Shown: positions 40,096 through 55,506, numbered from the stretch's first letter. The stretch is 64,000 nt of DNA from Pempheris klunzingeri (GCF_042242105.1 NC_092012.1:11943470-12007469); one strand, 5' to 3'. Numbers and translations are program-made. The notes: generated from the letters alone by a model not told the origin.

Positions 40096-40561
40096 TTAAA
40101 GGGGCCCATATTCTGCTAATTTTCAAATTCATATTTGCAATTAGAGAAAACACATTAGTTTTCTCAGAGAGCAGATGTGGCTGCTGCAGCTGTGTTTCCA
40201 GCCTCTGTCTGAACGCTCCGTTTTAGAAGAACAGAAACAATCCTCTCTTCCCCTCTACGTCTTCGTGTTAGCGGGGGAGCTGGTGTTGGTGAGGAAAAAA
40301 CAATGGTGGACAGCGACGTGGATTCAGTTTTCAGTGGGCAGAGACGGTTGCTGAAGGGCAGGAGGAGGTCACATGATTATCAATCCCCTTATGACATCTA
40401 AATGGAGCGTTTTCACGCACATTTACTGAAAATGGAAAAAGGAAAAACAGAGAGAGGATTGTGTTTTCTCAGAGCTTGGTGGTCTGTAGGCACACCAGAG
40501 ACCCATATTTATACTGAAAAGACATTTAAAAAGTGCATTTTGTATAATATGGGACCTTTAA
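40096..40561. mobile_element. short non-coding element with TTAAAGG inverted ends
   Basis: Left TTAAAGGGGCCCATATT and right (reverse complement) TTAAAGGTCCCATATT match apart from one indel and substitution. About 466 bp, no coding capacity. Confidence 0.6.
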
Positions 40562-41684
40562 ATTCTAATTTTGACTTGACTTTGACTTGACATTGCATTA
40601 AGCCTCTTGTGGCTGTTAGGGCAGCGGCACTGAATCAGAAAACTTACCAAGTGATGACACTTCATCAAAAAAACCTGATGGAGTCAGAAAGAAGTGAGCT
40701 CACCAGACCTCTGTAGCCCACTCTTGCATAACCTATGAGCATAACACACCCGGATCTCGGAACCAAACTGTCTGTGGTTGAGTTGCATTGTGGGTAATTT
40801 AAGAGCTAGGTTGAAGACTGCGGAATAAAAAAAGACGATGGTTCTCACCGCTGTCCTTTTTAAACCTATACATCTTGTCCATGTTACAGAAGCGTAAGTG
40901 CTAAATCAGTGGAGTGCTCCTTTAAGTGTTGCTGAAAGGAAAGAAAAAAACAAAGCTGCTGCTTGGAGAGTGTGCATATTTGTATGCAGCACCATATTCA
41001 AAGGTGTTTTTATTTTGGGTCAAGTTCAACTTTGCCGTTCGTGTACAGCCACCACAAGGGTAAACGTGTCAGTGTGGCTGAGCATCTTCTCAAAACTGTT
41101 GCAGTTTCTGTTTCAACTTCAGCCCTCTAACGTCTTCCCTTCCTTCTGAGGTCTGTGCTCTCTTGATAGTATTTATTTTGTGTGTGACAGTGGGAAACCA
41201 ATCTTGGCACCCACCACAATGGATATTTGTCTTAATTTACCCGTTTACTTTATTGCCAGAGAGAAAATTGTTTTCTTCTTATTTTCCTTGAGCAATAATG
41301 ATTTCACAGAAGGATGAAATGATGCCTTGATGATGAAGTTTTGAATGAAATATTTCGGCAAGATTTTTCGAACACCTTCATATCATTTATCCAATGCAAC
41401 AATAAAATGGCTTACGTGATAATCTTGTGTGACTAAAATTCAATAGTCTCTCAGTGTTTTTCATTTCGGTGTCATTATATTTTCACCCTATCTTATCTTA
41501 TTCATCTTTCGCCACAAAATGATTAATTGCTTCAGATTACAACTGGACAGTGTGCTCTCTGTATGGTTTGGTGTGTTTGTCATTGATGAGGACAATGGAG
41601 AGTTATTGATGTCACCACATTTATCTCAACTTATATGAATTTTAAAACTGCTCCTCGTATCATTTGAATTTACGTTATTCCTCA

Positions 41685-41705
41685 GACACACACACACACA
41701 CACAC
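41685..41705. repeat. (CA)n microsatellite
   Basis: About 10 CA units. Confidence 0.9.
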
Positions 41706-42364
41706 ATATGCACAGTATACTTGTGATTAAGGATGTCCAGGCCTGTCATTACACCGTGCGGTGTGGGGAAATGATGTCTCAGTAGACCTCCTGCAAAAGG
41801 CAGAGCAAGAGTTAAGACATTAATAGGCAGAGAAAAGCTATACAGCATCACTGTCTACCTCTGTGCTAGGACTGGCAAGATCAAAGGCTGACTGTGAGAG
41901 GGAGAGGGGGGGAGGAGGAGGGGAGGAGGGGAGGGGGGTGGAGAAAGACAGCCAGATACATAGACACAGAGGAAGGGAGAGAAAAAGTCATCCAGCGACA
42001 AGGAGACAGAGAGAATAGCAAGTTCTGAAAGCTCAGAGGGGACAGGGAGGCAGGTAAAGAAAAAATCGACAGGGAGGATAAATAGAAGACATTTCCCTTC
42101 TGCCACCTGCCTTATTGCTGACTTCAGATTATGCGCTGCATTGGCCTCAGTGTCACCTTCTGTATGCCTTGTGAAACCCTTGAAACAAGGCGGCTGCTGA
42201 ACTTGTCTGGTCAGCACACTGACTACTGAGTCATGCTCTAATTGGAAATAAGCCCGCAGTGAACATGGCTTCATTGAGGAATAATGGGGCACCCACTTCG
42301 CACCACTGACAAATTCTTTTAGACACGGCGGGGCTCTGTGGAGGGCAGTGTCAGTCTGTTGGAC

Positions 42365-42850
42365 CACTTTGGTCCAGACTGAAATACTTCAACAACTACC
42401 AGCAGATTGCCATGAAATATTCACAGACGTTTCCAGAAGTTGAATCCTGATGAATTTGATCGTCCTTTGACTTTTCTTCTAGCGCCACCGTAGGGTTGCC
42501 ATTTGTGGTTTGAAGTGAAATGTCTTGTCAACGATTGGATGAATTGCCATGGAGTTTGTTTCAACATTCGCGCTCCCCTCAGGATGAATCGTGAGAATTA
42601 GCGCCACCCTCAGGGCAACATTTCAACACTTTGGGCAACACTTTGGCTTCGACCAAATACCTAAAAACACAAGCAAATGTTAGCGTGCCTCTATGCTAAA
42701 CTAAGATGGTGAACATGACAAACGTCATACATGCTTAATGTCGGCACGTTAGCATTGTCACTGAGAGCATGACGTCGTTATACATATAGAACTTAAAGCA
42801 CCACTGTGGCTAAGCACAGCCTCGCAGAGCTGCTCTGTTTTGTTTGGTGT
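42365..42850 (+). repeat. interspersed repeat copy, the most complete in the window
   Basis: It opens with TTTGGTCCAGACTGAAATA, continues with TTGCCATGAAATATTCA, GCGCCACC repeats and CTAAACTAAGATGGTGAAC, and ends in AGCACAGCCTCGCAGAGCTG. Confidence 0.65.
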
Positions 42851-44561
42851 CTGATGAAACTTTCTGAAAAGTCAAAGCAAGAATCGTTTACATTTTATTT
42901 GTAAGAAACGAAATGTAAAAAAAAAAAAAAAAACTGTACCGCTGCGATACATCAAGCTCTGCCAAAGTAGCACAGTTTATTACTGTTACACAGGTACAGC
43001 CATTTCATCAGTGCCAGATTTCACAGACAAACTGTCCCCAAGTTTTATCAAAATAGAAAAACATGGTGTGAAATAAATGAGAGGAGAGAGATCCTGCAAC
43101 ACTGACCACAGTCCACCATAACTGTACATGAATATATTAAGTGTACGTGCTCACATGCTTACATAAGATGAATAGACTATTGAATATCCAGGCTCCAAGA
43201 GGGCTCCATTATGTCTGAATTACCTCAAACCACTCTGTGATAAGTGTCACTGGTGTGATCCTGAATAATGACCCCCGCTAATGTTTTTATGAAGCTTTAA
43301 ACTGAGAGTATTGGCATGAAATGAAATCAGTTTTAATCAGCCCCTTTCATACCTCTCCCCTCTGACTTCCTTTCCCCTTTTTTCCTTTGGGTGAAAAATC
43401 AATTATTCATGCTTTTCCTTCACCCGGGGAGTGTCCACCTCAACAAGGTTTGAATTCGGGAAGTTTAACAGAAGTGAAGTGAGAGCTCAGATGAAGCAAC
43501 TCAATCTGGGTTCACTTTTTTTTCTGGATGAACATTTTATTCTTGGGGCACATGTACTGCAGGTATCCACGCTGGGGTCAGATAGATGTTAACAGAGAGC
43601 TTTGGTGTGTTTATTCCTTTAGGTGGGATCAAGCACACGCAAACCGCAGCCATGGATCTGGTTCACATGGGAAGTGTAGGAGTTAGACAGAGACGAGTGG
43701 TTAATTGTCAAACTCTGAGGAGCAAAATCTACTATTGGGAAAAATCTTCTTCTATTTTTAGGTTTTTAGGGGTAAATTCACATCAGGTTTCCAGGGAGGT
43801 GGCTGTACAAGGCAATGGTTTTTTTTTTTAAATCTGTTATTGTTCCAGGACCAGGCGAAAGCTTGACATTTGACTATTTATGCTTTCAAGCCTCAAGTTA
43901 CATCATGACTTCAGGGGGTCAGGTATTACGGCAGTCAAGCCCAAGTCAGGTCTCAAAGCTCAGTTTTTAGGATTAAAGTGTGAGTGAAGTGTGAGTGAAC
44001 AGCTCTGCAGGTCTGTCAGATATATGTGTATGTGCCATTTTTGGATTATTTTGGTCTGGTTGCGAAATATTTTTTGTGGAAATTAACATTAATTCTGCTT
44101 TACATGCTTTTTTTTTTTTTACTGTATTAAGAAAAAAAACAATGGTTTGCTTAATGGGTTTAAGATGCTTTTGCTGTTCACCATTCTGCATGAGTATAGT
44201 GACTGTTTAAGCAGTCAATAGCGTAAACTCACAATGACACGATGGCATAATTCAAGTACAATTTTACTGATCTGCCGTTCCAATTTGCATTTAATTTGAG
44301 GAAAAATGATGACTTGATACTTAAAACTGAACCTAGTAGTTCTTTCTCAAATCCAATTTCGCTGCAAGACTGGCCAAGGCTTTAGTTTTATATCTCCCGA
44401 TCAATTCTGCATTTTCCTCAAAGGATGAATGAACGTCCGCGCCAGGGTAATGTGTCCAGCCTTCAGTCTGGTAAGCCAGTGCTTTGTCTTCTCGTGCAGC
44501 TGTTATGGATGTCTCCTTCCCTGCAGCTGTCGAGGCTCACAGAGGTCTACGGGAGGAACTA

Positions 44562-44582
44562 CCAACAACAACAACAACAACA
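44562..44582. repeat. (CAA)7 microsatellite
   Basis: Seven CAA units. Frames across it give short Gln, Asn or Thr runs that are not supported as protein. Confidence 0.85.
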
Positions 44583-47500
44583 CGTCTCCCCTTGCTGTGT
44601 TTATCAGTGGCAACACTGCGGTTAGTCTTGAAATTCTCTCTTTTTTTTTTTTTCTCCTTTCGCCCATGATTCCCCCTTTGAATTATAACTTGTCAGCAAG
44701 TTTTGAAGAAATGTTGAACTTGGATATACAGTTTTATTCAAGTTTAAAAACCCAAACATGTTCTCCTTGCTTTAGAGTTTCTTTTGCATTTGGCGTTTGT
44801 GTGTATGACAGACAGACAGTGGATGAAAGCATTCAAATTTTCAGTGTTCCCTTTCTTTATCTTATCTATCTATCTGAAGTTATTTCAGTTACCCTCTCAC
44901 TTTCTCTCCTGTCCCATTCATTTCCCTCAGGCGTCGTCTGTCTGCGCTGACATTGATGTTACCTGATGTCTCCCTAGGCCACATGAGAGGGAATTTTGTT
45001 CCGTATCCACTCAGCTTCTCACGTTAAACCCCTTAATTTCTTTCTGTGCTATAATATATTGCATTTGGATTACACGGAAACTTACAATTTAGTTGTGCTG
45101 TCGTTCTCTGCAGTGTCACAGGTGGTGGTGTCATGATTGCTGCGAGATCATTATACACCTAGCTAGAAGTGGCAAGGTGATGACTCAAGCAGGTTCTTCT
45201 TTTTTTTTGTTTTTTAGAATTGCATCCCAGGTGTACAGTAGTCAGTTCGCCCGGTCCTAGTCTGCAATGCCTTTCTCTCTCTTAGGGATCCAAGATTGCC
45301 AACTTCAGGTTTTCTTGGTGGGCTTGTTCATTCTTTGCAGGCGTTTGTGCTTGTCCTTGTGTTGGATAACACTATATGCTTATTCTACTAATAAGCTGTA
45401 GCCCAATTAACAAAACTGGTGTGCTTTTGCATGCACGTGGACAGACAGTGTGACTTATCCTCTAGAAGTATTCACTCTTTGCAGACTTTTTTTTTTCCCC
45501 TCAGAGATTGGAAGTGGAACAATCAATCAAGAGCAGCAAGCCCGGTTACTCACTTCCACTGATGGAATATTGACAAATGGTGACGTTTGAAATGAGTGAT
45601 GGGTACCCCAAAAGGGACCAAATCTATAGACCCACTTGTTAACTGTCCAGCACATTCAGTGTCAAATGCTTCTAGTCAAACATTTTTCACATGTGGGAAA
45701 ATATCACATTGACAATGTGATTATTATAGTTGAATCTGATTGGATTTTAGCAGCACAAATAATAAACTAAATCAGTCTATGTTCTATACAGTATCACGTA
45801 TGTGAATATATCATAATGTATCAAACATTGTACCCTAAAATCAACCCACAATTAAGAAATATTTGCCAGTTTGTAAACTACAGTGGATTTCAGAGCTTTT
45901 TTTTTTTCTGCTGAAAACAGCTGCCTGCTGCTAGGAATGGGGTTAATGAGAGCAGTGAGACTGAGCCAGTCTCACAGTACATTTATGGGCTGTGAGTGGA
46001 GCTTTAAAGCCTACTACTCGTACTACTAAGTGGATTTCAGCATGTCTGAGTTATACATCTTTCTTAATAACTGTGGTTCTATGAGTCCTTTCCCGCGACG
46101 TATTTTCATCACTATGTACACAGAATAAAAATAAAACATATAGGGTTAAAAGGATGCAAGGATTAACTTCATGGCAACGTATCCAAACACAAAGTGCCAG
46201 AGCTGAATGTTACCAGACTGAAAAAAATGGCATTCAGGCTTAACAGAGCTCTGGCCAGATTAGCCTGCTTAGCTATATTGTCCACAGGCCTTCAGGACCA
46301 TCCTATGCTCCATATCTCTTTCTCATTCCACCTTCTGTTCTACAATTCCTCCTCTATTTCCCCCTCCTCCTCCCACTTTATTGTCAATGACTAGAGTTTT
46401 AATGATTACATCTGGCGGTGGCACAAATTAATTCCTGCCTCTCTGGCAAAAAGCTGTTCCCCACCTGATTATGCAAAGCAGGCCTACATTCTCTGCCTTT
46501 GAAGTGGAGGAAAAGCTGCTTAGAGATTCTCCCCTTGAGGAAACACTGCAATATGGGGAGCATCAACAAACCAGAGTTCACAGAAAGGTCAGAAACACGG
46601 TTAACCCCGATGAAGCTCCACTTCATCTCCACATGTCGCTACTTTTAAGTCGCGTTGATGCTGTGGTGGTGCAACGATGCGCTCGAATCATAGACTGAAG
46701 CCTTCTTTTCAAAGTCGTGCAGGAGTAGAGCAAAAGTAGGACAACCAATAAAAATAGCCATATAAATGCACCCAACAACGCTTGTGTTTACGGCCACGCA
46801 AAGTAGTTGGCTGAAACCGGTGCAAGGCTCTTGTAGCTCTCCTATTTCAGCAATCATATCCTTGACAGTGTCTCACAGCGTCGCTCACAACCACCAGCCT
46901 TGTGTATTTGGGAGGAAGAAATAAGGGTTTCCACACATAACTGCCTTCGCAACACTGTGTTGTCGGTCTGTTATGTTCAAAAGGTAAAAATACATGAATT
47001 CTTGTCAGCAGTCACTTTCAAAAACGCCTTCCGTTTCTGGTCTGAGCAATCACGGGCTGATGAAAAGCTCCAACACTGCTATGAAACGGCGTCTTCTTTT
47101 CAATGAGGCATGACACAATAACAGTCCTCCCAGGTAATGAGCTGCAATAAGAGATGATACTGCCTTCCCAATCACACTGAAAGGAGGTATGATTACAGAT
47201 GTTAGATTACCTCCAGTGAGACTTACAGCACGGCTTAATGCAGAGTAGGACAATACAGCGAGGAAATAAGAGGGGGGAAAAAAAAAAGAAGAACTGTGTG
47301 TTAATTACAGTAATGATGCTGCTCATCCCGGTTATTTAACTAATCTCTCAGACAAGAAACTTTTAGCCTCCTGCTGAGTTTGTGTTATGGCACTTAGATA
47401 TTCAAAAACAAACATAAGCCAATAAGCATATCAGTCATGGCTGTTTAGATGGAAACTCTGTCAAGAGGTAATCAAACTGTAATGAGTGCGACCTGATTAA

Positions 47501-47659
47501 GTGACTTGAAGCTTGGAAGGTGGGAGCTTCTGTGGTGCCAAGTCTTCTTGTGTCATCTCTCATTCATTTAACCACCACTCAGAGTACTTAGAGACTGAAA
47601 CTGAACTAAAACCATAATTAAAAAGTGAATGAATTTTGCAGTCTTATAGTAATATCAAT

Positions 47660-47665
47660 TTTATT
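47660..47665 (-). terminator. nsun3: possible nsun3 polyadenylation signal
   Basis: AATAAA on the minus strand about 385 nt past the nsun3 stop; the first such hexamer downstream that I noticed. No transcript support. Confidence 0.4.
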
Positions 47666-48050
47666 ATATCACGTGGACAGTGTTATTAATGTCAAGCACT
47701 TAACAAACACAGAGTTGATATCATCTATTTCAAATCTGGAGCATACGCTTCCAAGAAAGTAACAGTCGGCGTTCACACTTGATATGTATGGATCTACCAA
47801 CAGTTTGCAATTACGGTAGCTGTTTTTCACCTTCAGGTAATGTGTTAAACCTGCAAATGATGACTTCCTTTGTCTATGTTTGGTGACACCTACACGTTTC
47901 CATCTGTCTGTCTGCTAAAGCTGGCATGGAGCCATTTCCATGAGGTACTTTACATCTTAAAATAACCACAGGTAACAAAAGTCCTACAAAGGAAATGTGT
48001 AAGTTTGGCCATTTGTTGCCATATATCTTATCTGCACAGGAGGATACACA

Positions 48051-48387
48051 CTATTTCCTCCTTCTAATACGAGACAAAAACATGGGTCCCCAGGTCTTGC
48101 CGGGCTGAGGAACCACTAAAATGCCGAGCCTGTGATGATAAGAGGACGCGGTGCCGTTCTGTGGCTGTGGGGATGGCTTGTGAAGCGTCGGCGCATGACC
48201 GGGGCGAGCAGGGCTAAATGCAAAGGATTTTGATAAAGGAATGGCAATCTCATCCCACAGGCCTTCAGGTTCGGCCTCAGGACAGTCATTTAGCACCGTC
48301 TCAATCACAGCATAGTTCTCAGAGCTGGACAGTGTGCAAGTGGAATAGACCACAAGGCCCCCTGGACGCACCGCTGACAGTGCAGAC
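48051..48387 (-). CDS. nsun3: nsun3 exon 6 (catalytic motif VI) and stop
   Basis: 337 nt, acceptor ctgcag|GTC, ending in a stop at 48053-48051. It encodes SALSAVRPGGLVVYSTCTL with C376, a Pro-rich insertion (SPARPGHAPTLHKPSPQPQ) and the conserved end ILVVPQPGKTWGPMFLSR. Confidence 0.93.
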
Positions 48388-51300
48388 CTGCAGGGAGAGG
48401 ACAAATACTGCACTTCATGACAAGGGATTACCATTTCAAACACTGCTGCAGAGTCGGATAATATAAAGTTGCATGCTAATGGCCACCGCTTATACACTAG
48501 ACTGTATATATCATATACATGTTGAGTCTCTCCTCCCTCATAAACTAAGTGATTTAGCTTTTTTTTTTTTGTTACCGGTTCAATTGGAATTTGTCCACAT
48601 ATAATACAGCCTCTGTGTAATTCTATTCGTTGATTTCTGTTGTTGACAATTCACATGTTAAAGAGCTGATTTCCAGACCTCTTTTAATCCTTGACAAACT
48701 ATATCATTCACCACTAGAATCTACTATAATTACACTTTGTTTGGAATTATAATAAACCTAAGTCCTTATTCATACAGTGTTTATATTATTTTGTGTATCG
48801 CTTAAAACACAGGCAAATATTTCATAATTCCTCATCTGAACCAAAACAATGTTTGGACACATTGCAGAAATGTACTTAGGCTGGGGAGAGGGCTTACCTA
48901 AGCAGTTGAGCCTGGAGCGCAGGCAGCCTGCCTCTCTCTTTTAGTCTCTGTCCCCCCTGCTGGCTGCTGGAAGAATATAACCAGCTCCTGTCATTAGAAC
49001 ATGGAGCATCGACTAAAACCTGCAACAGAGAGAGCAAGAAATGAGAGTAGTTCAGAGTCTGAGTCCGCACAGTCCATTAGGGTAAAGGCAGTGAGAGTAA
49101 GAAAGCTTAAATAGTGAATGGCAGATGAAAAGACAAACGCTGGAGGTCTGTAAAATAATCAAAGTACATATTCTATTTTCCCCACAGCACCTGTATAATT
49201 AGGGTCAAATTATGTTCAATCAGGGTGAAAAAAAGAATCTCTCCCCCAAATCACACACGTCCCTTACTACACAGTGTCGAAAATTAATTAAAACAACTGC
49301 CTCTGAAACTTAACACCTTGGTTGAGAATCGTCCTACAAATCTGTCCTCTGTGCAGAATGCAAAGCCATATCACTGCCACAACACAGCTTGAATCTGTGC
49401 AGTCTGCTTGCACTCTATTGCCTTTCAGTCTTTGTTCACAGTGTCTTACTTTCAAGCTTTTCATTCTGTGCTTTCCTTTTTTTTTCAATATTTTGCTCCA
49501 TTATCAGTCACTTTTGAGTCCTTTGATTCCTCCCAGCCATTTGTCTGTCTCTTCTTGGCTCCTATTTTGAATAAACGGTTTTCTTCTTTTCCGCTGGGCT
49601 TATTAGGTTCTGTTCAAAGGCTTGCTGTTCTCATTCATTTTTAACCACGACCTCGAAAAAGAACTGTGACATCTCAATTTGTTGAACACTGCAGCAAAAC
49701 TCAGTCACATGCTGCCACAAACATGACTCTCCCTCACTTTGTCATATGTTCCTGCTTCACTTTGCCCAAAACACCGTCCATCCTGTGCAGACACAATCAC
49801 TCTGCTGTTTAGTGGGTGAGGCAGAAAAGACTCCAGGGTTTTGGCCAGCCAGTCCCGTCTGTGAGGATCTGGTTCATTACAGCAGAGAAGTGCTGGAACA
49901 TAACACAGGGGAGCATTACTTATTACCTGTATGCAAATGCAAATGTTCACAGCAGACAAAACTATTCCTTAGAGCCAACAGTAGCAACTTACATGCAAAG
50001 CACACTTTTAATAAAGATAAATGGATTCATTCAGTATCTAAGCATTACCATTAAGGTTTATTAACTATGAGTTGATAAATACACTTCATTATTGTGTATT
50101 ATCAATACTAAATGCTAATATTTAGTCTATTGCAAAGTCATAACGTGACGAATACATTCAGCAGCATATAAACTACATTTTATCTTTTATCCTTTACTGC
50201 CTTGTTTTAAAAACTGTCCCTAAAATTCACAATCTTATACCTCTTACTTAGAAATAAGTTTAAATAAAAGTTTACAAAATCCAGTAACATATTTGTTTTA
50301 CCTGGTGTGGCACACTGCATTATGGCTAAGGCTTTGCCCCCAGGCGCAGAGCAAAGATCCAAAACCTTCTCCCCATCTCGGACTTGTAAAGCCAAGACTG
50401 GAAGCAGGGAGGCAGCATTCAGGAGGTAGTACTGCTTCAGCTGGCCAGGCCTGTGGGCCTGAGAGGGAAACCGCAGTGGATACGGGTGGATGTAACATTG
50501 TAATGAAGGACGGGGCAAAGTCTGTGAAGGCTCTGATTGAAGGTCCTGACCAAGCGCATGAGAGGCCTGGTCAGGTTGGAGATGGGGGTCATTAGGAGGG
50601 CACTTGGAGATGCAGTGAGGTGGCAACAGAGAGTCCTTTCCCTCTTGGTCTTCAGAATTTGACACTGCTGATGGAACATCACAAAGTGACGCGGAGACGT
50701 CCGTTTCTGGCAGCAATGTGGAAAAGCCCTGCGATTGGAGAATCTGAGCGATGTCTGTCACAACACTGAAGCGGTTGAGCATGACCCCATACTGCCAAGA
50801 CTGAGGCTCCAGAAGCACTGCTCTGCAGGAGAAAAGCAGCCCAAATGAAGGAGGAGTGCAAACACCGTTCACGTGTATGTGCTGCATTCATTATTTCAGA
50901 ATTTACCTTACAGAGGGCCACAAGTCTCCAAGTTCCTGACTGTACTGCTGGTCAAAGCAGTCCAGCACTGGCTGACATGAAGGTCTCTCTTTTATGCGCT
51001 TTTTTGTTACCTGTAACAAACAGACTGCAGTGAAATCCAAGAGAGCCACGAAATTAGGCAAGTTTAACAGGGACATTTTTATTAGATATTTGATATTCTA
51101 ATGTACAATTTCAATTCAGTTCAGGTCACTGACTGTACAGTTTAGTTTAAGGGGGATTTTCCCTTTAAGTTCCTGAACTCAGGCTGGAAAAACTGCCTTG
51201 TAGTTTCTTGTACACTCACTACCTCTGGTGGACGTTGAGTGTAGAATCCAACCTATTAGGAATCACTGCAGGTAGATGTGATTGTAGAGCTTAAATGGCT

Positions 51301-52141
51301 AAATGTGCATGAGAGCTGCGTGAACTTTGCCAGATTAAACCACCTATTGCATCTGGGCCAAGAGAGAGGCACTTGGAGGTCATTGTTTATATCATACAGA
51401 ATTACAATTAACTATTTAAAATTGCATTAATATATATTTTTTTTGTTGTTGTTAATATTAATTTATATAATTTGCTTGCTACACAATCGTTAGCCCATGC
51501 AATTAAAATCTGGGCTGTCTGTAATAGTGTCACTAACCATGTGAGTCTCCACTGTGACTCTTTTGGAGATTTGGACAAAAAAAATAAAAATATTAGCACG
51601 TGTTTTGAGCACACACACAACTTCTGTTATATCATGTAGTGTTTTTGAGTCAAAAGTACTTAACCCCTAAAGTTTCCCATCCCATTTACTAGGCAATAAG
51701 CCAGCTGCTTATCCCTTGAGGAAAACATTTGAGCTACTGTTGCTGTTTTTATCGCGTTTATATTCTAGCTAGCAGTCGGTACGAACCTTTAGCTAAGAAA
51801 GTATTGACGGATTGTAGAAAAATGGATGATGAGTAAATCAGTTAAGGTGACATCAAATGTAAAATGTGTAACAGGAGCTGCGACAGAACACGGCTGACAA
51901 TAAAACCAGCCAATTGCTCGCAAAGACAATATAAATGACAAGCATCGCTCCCCTCATGTGTATTTACCTGATTATTAGCAGCTCCTTTTCGCTCGTTTAG
52001 TTGTAAATCAACCTCGGGACCCGTGTGACAGTTAACCTTACACAGCCACCGCTGAGGTGTCGATGCTAGCTGCTCAGTTTTTAAGCTAATTGTCCTCCAC
52101 GTCCTGTAAAACTGATGTATTGGACACATGTGTTTTGACAT
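48051..52141 (-). CDS. nsun3: NSUN3, mitochondrial tRNA-Met cytosine-5 methyltransferase
   Basis: S-adenosylmethionine-dependent enzyme that methylates C34 in the anticodon of mitochondrial tRNA-Met, the first step to 5-formylcytosine needed for mitochondrial translation. I join 52141-51968, 51010-50907, 50822-50302, 49892-49738, 49019-48898 and 48387-48051; all junctions are GT-AG and in frame, giving 470 aa. Residues 1-58 are basic and lack acidic residues early, compatible with a mitochondrial leader. The core starts at DCFDQQYSQELGDLWPSVR (about 75-93), then SWQYGVMLNRF and YYLLNAASLLPVLAL. The SAM-binding motif is LDLCSAPGGK (247-256). Catalytic cysteines are C325 in DAPCSNDRSWL and C376 in VYSTCTLS. 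The C terminus has GKTWGPMFLSR. Human NSUN3 is about 340 aa; the excess lies in a Ser/Pro/Gln-rich insertion at about 133-196 and a smaller one at about 418-442. The match excludes NSUN4. It lies just downstream of atp5mc3 on the same strand. Confidence 0.95.
48898..49019 (-). CDS. nsun3: nsun3 exon 5 (catalytic motif IV)
   Basis: 122 nt, acceptor ttgcag|GTT and donor CTTAG|gtaagc. It encodes VLVDAPCSNDRSWLYSSSS, with the motif IV cysteine (C325), through LPALQAQLL. Confidence 0.93.
49738..49892 (-). CDS. nsun3: nsun3 exon 4
   Basis: 155 nt, acceptor gttccag|CAC and donor AAA|gtgagg. It encodes LLCCNEPDPHRRDWLAKTL and ESFLPHPLNSRVIVSAQDG to TYDK. The Asn-Glu pair lies where the family contacts the ribose of the cofactor. 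Confidence 0.92.
50302..50822 (-). CDS. nsun3: nsun3 exon 3 (SAM motif)
   Basis: 521 nt, acceptor ctgcag|AGCAG and donor ACCAG|gtaaaa. It encodes residues 93-266, including SWQYGVMLNRF, a low-complexity insertion, LKQYYLLNAASLLPVLALQ and the SAM-binding LDLCSAPGGK. Confidence 0.92.
50907..51010 (-). CDS. nsun3: nsun3 exon 2
   Basis: 104 nt between gttacag|GTA and GTAAG|gtaaat. It encodes VTKKRIKERPSCQPVL and DCFDQQYSQELGDLWPSV, matching the conserved N-terminal domain of NSUN3. Confidence 0.9.
51968..52141 (-). CDS. nsun3: nsun3 exon 1, coding part
   Basis: 58 codons from ATG at 52141-52139, the first ATG in this frame (a second Met is residue 5), to ERKGAANNQ and a CAG|gtaaat donor. Basic and hydroxyl-rich (HQFYRTWRTISLKTE), suiting a mitochondrial presequence. 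The downstream match confirms the join; the exact start is less certain. Confidence 0.8.
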
Positions 52142-52724
52142 TCGGGTTTCTATTTTGACTGACAACCCTAATTATATGTTTAAATGTATTTTCACAACAG
52201 TAGTTTTTCCTCATATGCCCATAGATGTATTGCTCTGGGTCGTGTCCGTTGCCCAAATCCGTCCTCCGTAAACTGTGACTGTACTTTAGTTCCACCTGAC
52301 AAACGGCTAATTTGTTATCCGTCCTTACCGTCAGTTTTTGGGGATATTAATTAGGGGGTTAACGTATAAACACAATCTATAAATTTAAAATGTAATTTTA
52401 TCACCTGTTCAAACATCTTAAAACACATTATTGTGAACCCAGGACACTCTGTCCTGGTCAGGGGTGAAAACAGTGACTATTAAAATCCAACCCCAATCTG
52501 AGTTGCAACCATCTTCCTTTCTTTCCTTTAATCCACTGGAAATATTGGCTTTAAAAGTTGGTTTTACTTCATGTAAACACTTTAAAATTCAAATAACAGG
52601 TCAGGGCAGGGCTAACACAGTGCCACTTTCTTTTTAAACTTAAGTCAACATACAAAAATAACCCAAGCACAAAAAAACATTTAAAAATGTACAATCACAC
52701 AAGGCGTATTAAACGTTTTACTTC

Positions 52725-52730
52725 TTTATT
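52725..52730 (-). terminator. atp5mc3: atp5mc3 polyadenylation signal
   Basis: AATAAA on the minus strand about 230 nt past the stop codon, a normal distance for this short gene. The nsun3 start codon follows about 580 nt further on. Confidence 0.65.
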
Positions 52731-52957
52731 GGTTGCAAAAAAAACAATTTGATTAAATATACAATATAATGGCAAAACCATCATTTAAAATGATTTGGGT
52801 TTGCCAGAGTTCCATTCATCAGTGGGTTGACAATATTTTAGGAAACACCAATGAACGAATGAAGAAGAAGCGACACCTCAAGCTGACATCATTGTACCAT
52901 TCGAAGGCATGTCAAACTTTAATTCTTGTTAACATTGTGATGTGTCCGTTCACAGGT

Positions 52958-55506
<2,549 letters not shown>

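Larger units (their letters stand above)
23181..47650. other. long gene-free interval between epha6 and nsun3
   Basis: About 24 kb in which no reading frame resembles a known protein and no consistent set of splice-flanked exons was found. Content that could be recognised: interspersed repeats (about 25555-25720, 26260-26400, 28630-28735, 30750-31150, 32110-32170, 32500-32690, 34060-34480, 42365-42850), two elements with TTAAAGG termini, a TAGA array, a GGA array, CA runs and poly-T tracts. AT-rich unique-looking stretches with TAAT cores lie near 30540-30640, 35822-35960 and 36560-36730. They could be conserved non-coding elements but this cannot be judged from one sequence. Confidence 0.6.

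Noticed and set aside
41855-42367. 170-aa minus-strand frame
   Set aside because: The C-terminal half is Ser/Pro/Leu low complexity from a purine-rich repeat and the first part abuts an interspersed repeat. No known family, no splice or start context.
44429-44950. Overlapping plus-strand frames of 61-173 aa through a CAA repeat
   Set aside because: Poly-Gln, poly-Asn or poly-Thr depending on frame; no similarity to known proteins. Some acceptor-like CAG sites are present but no consistent exon.
50293-50595. 100-aa plus-strand frame
   Set aside because: Antisense shadow of nsun3 exon 3.
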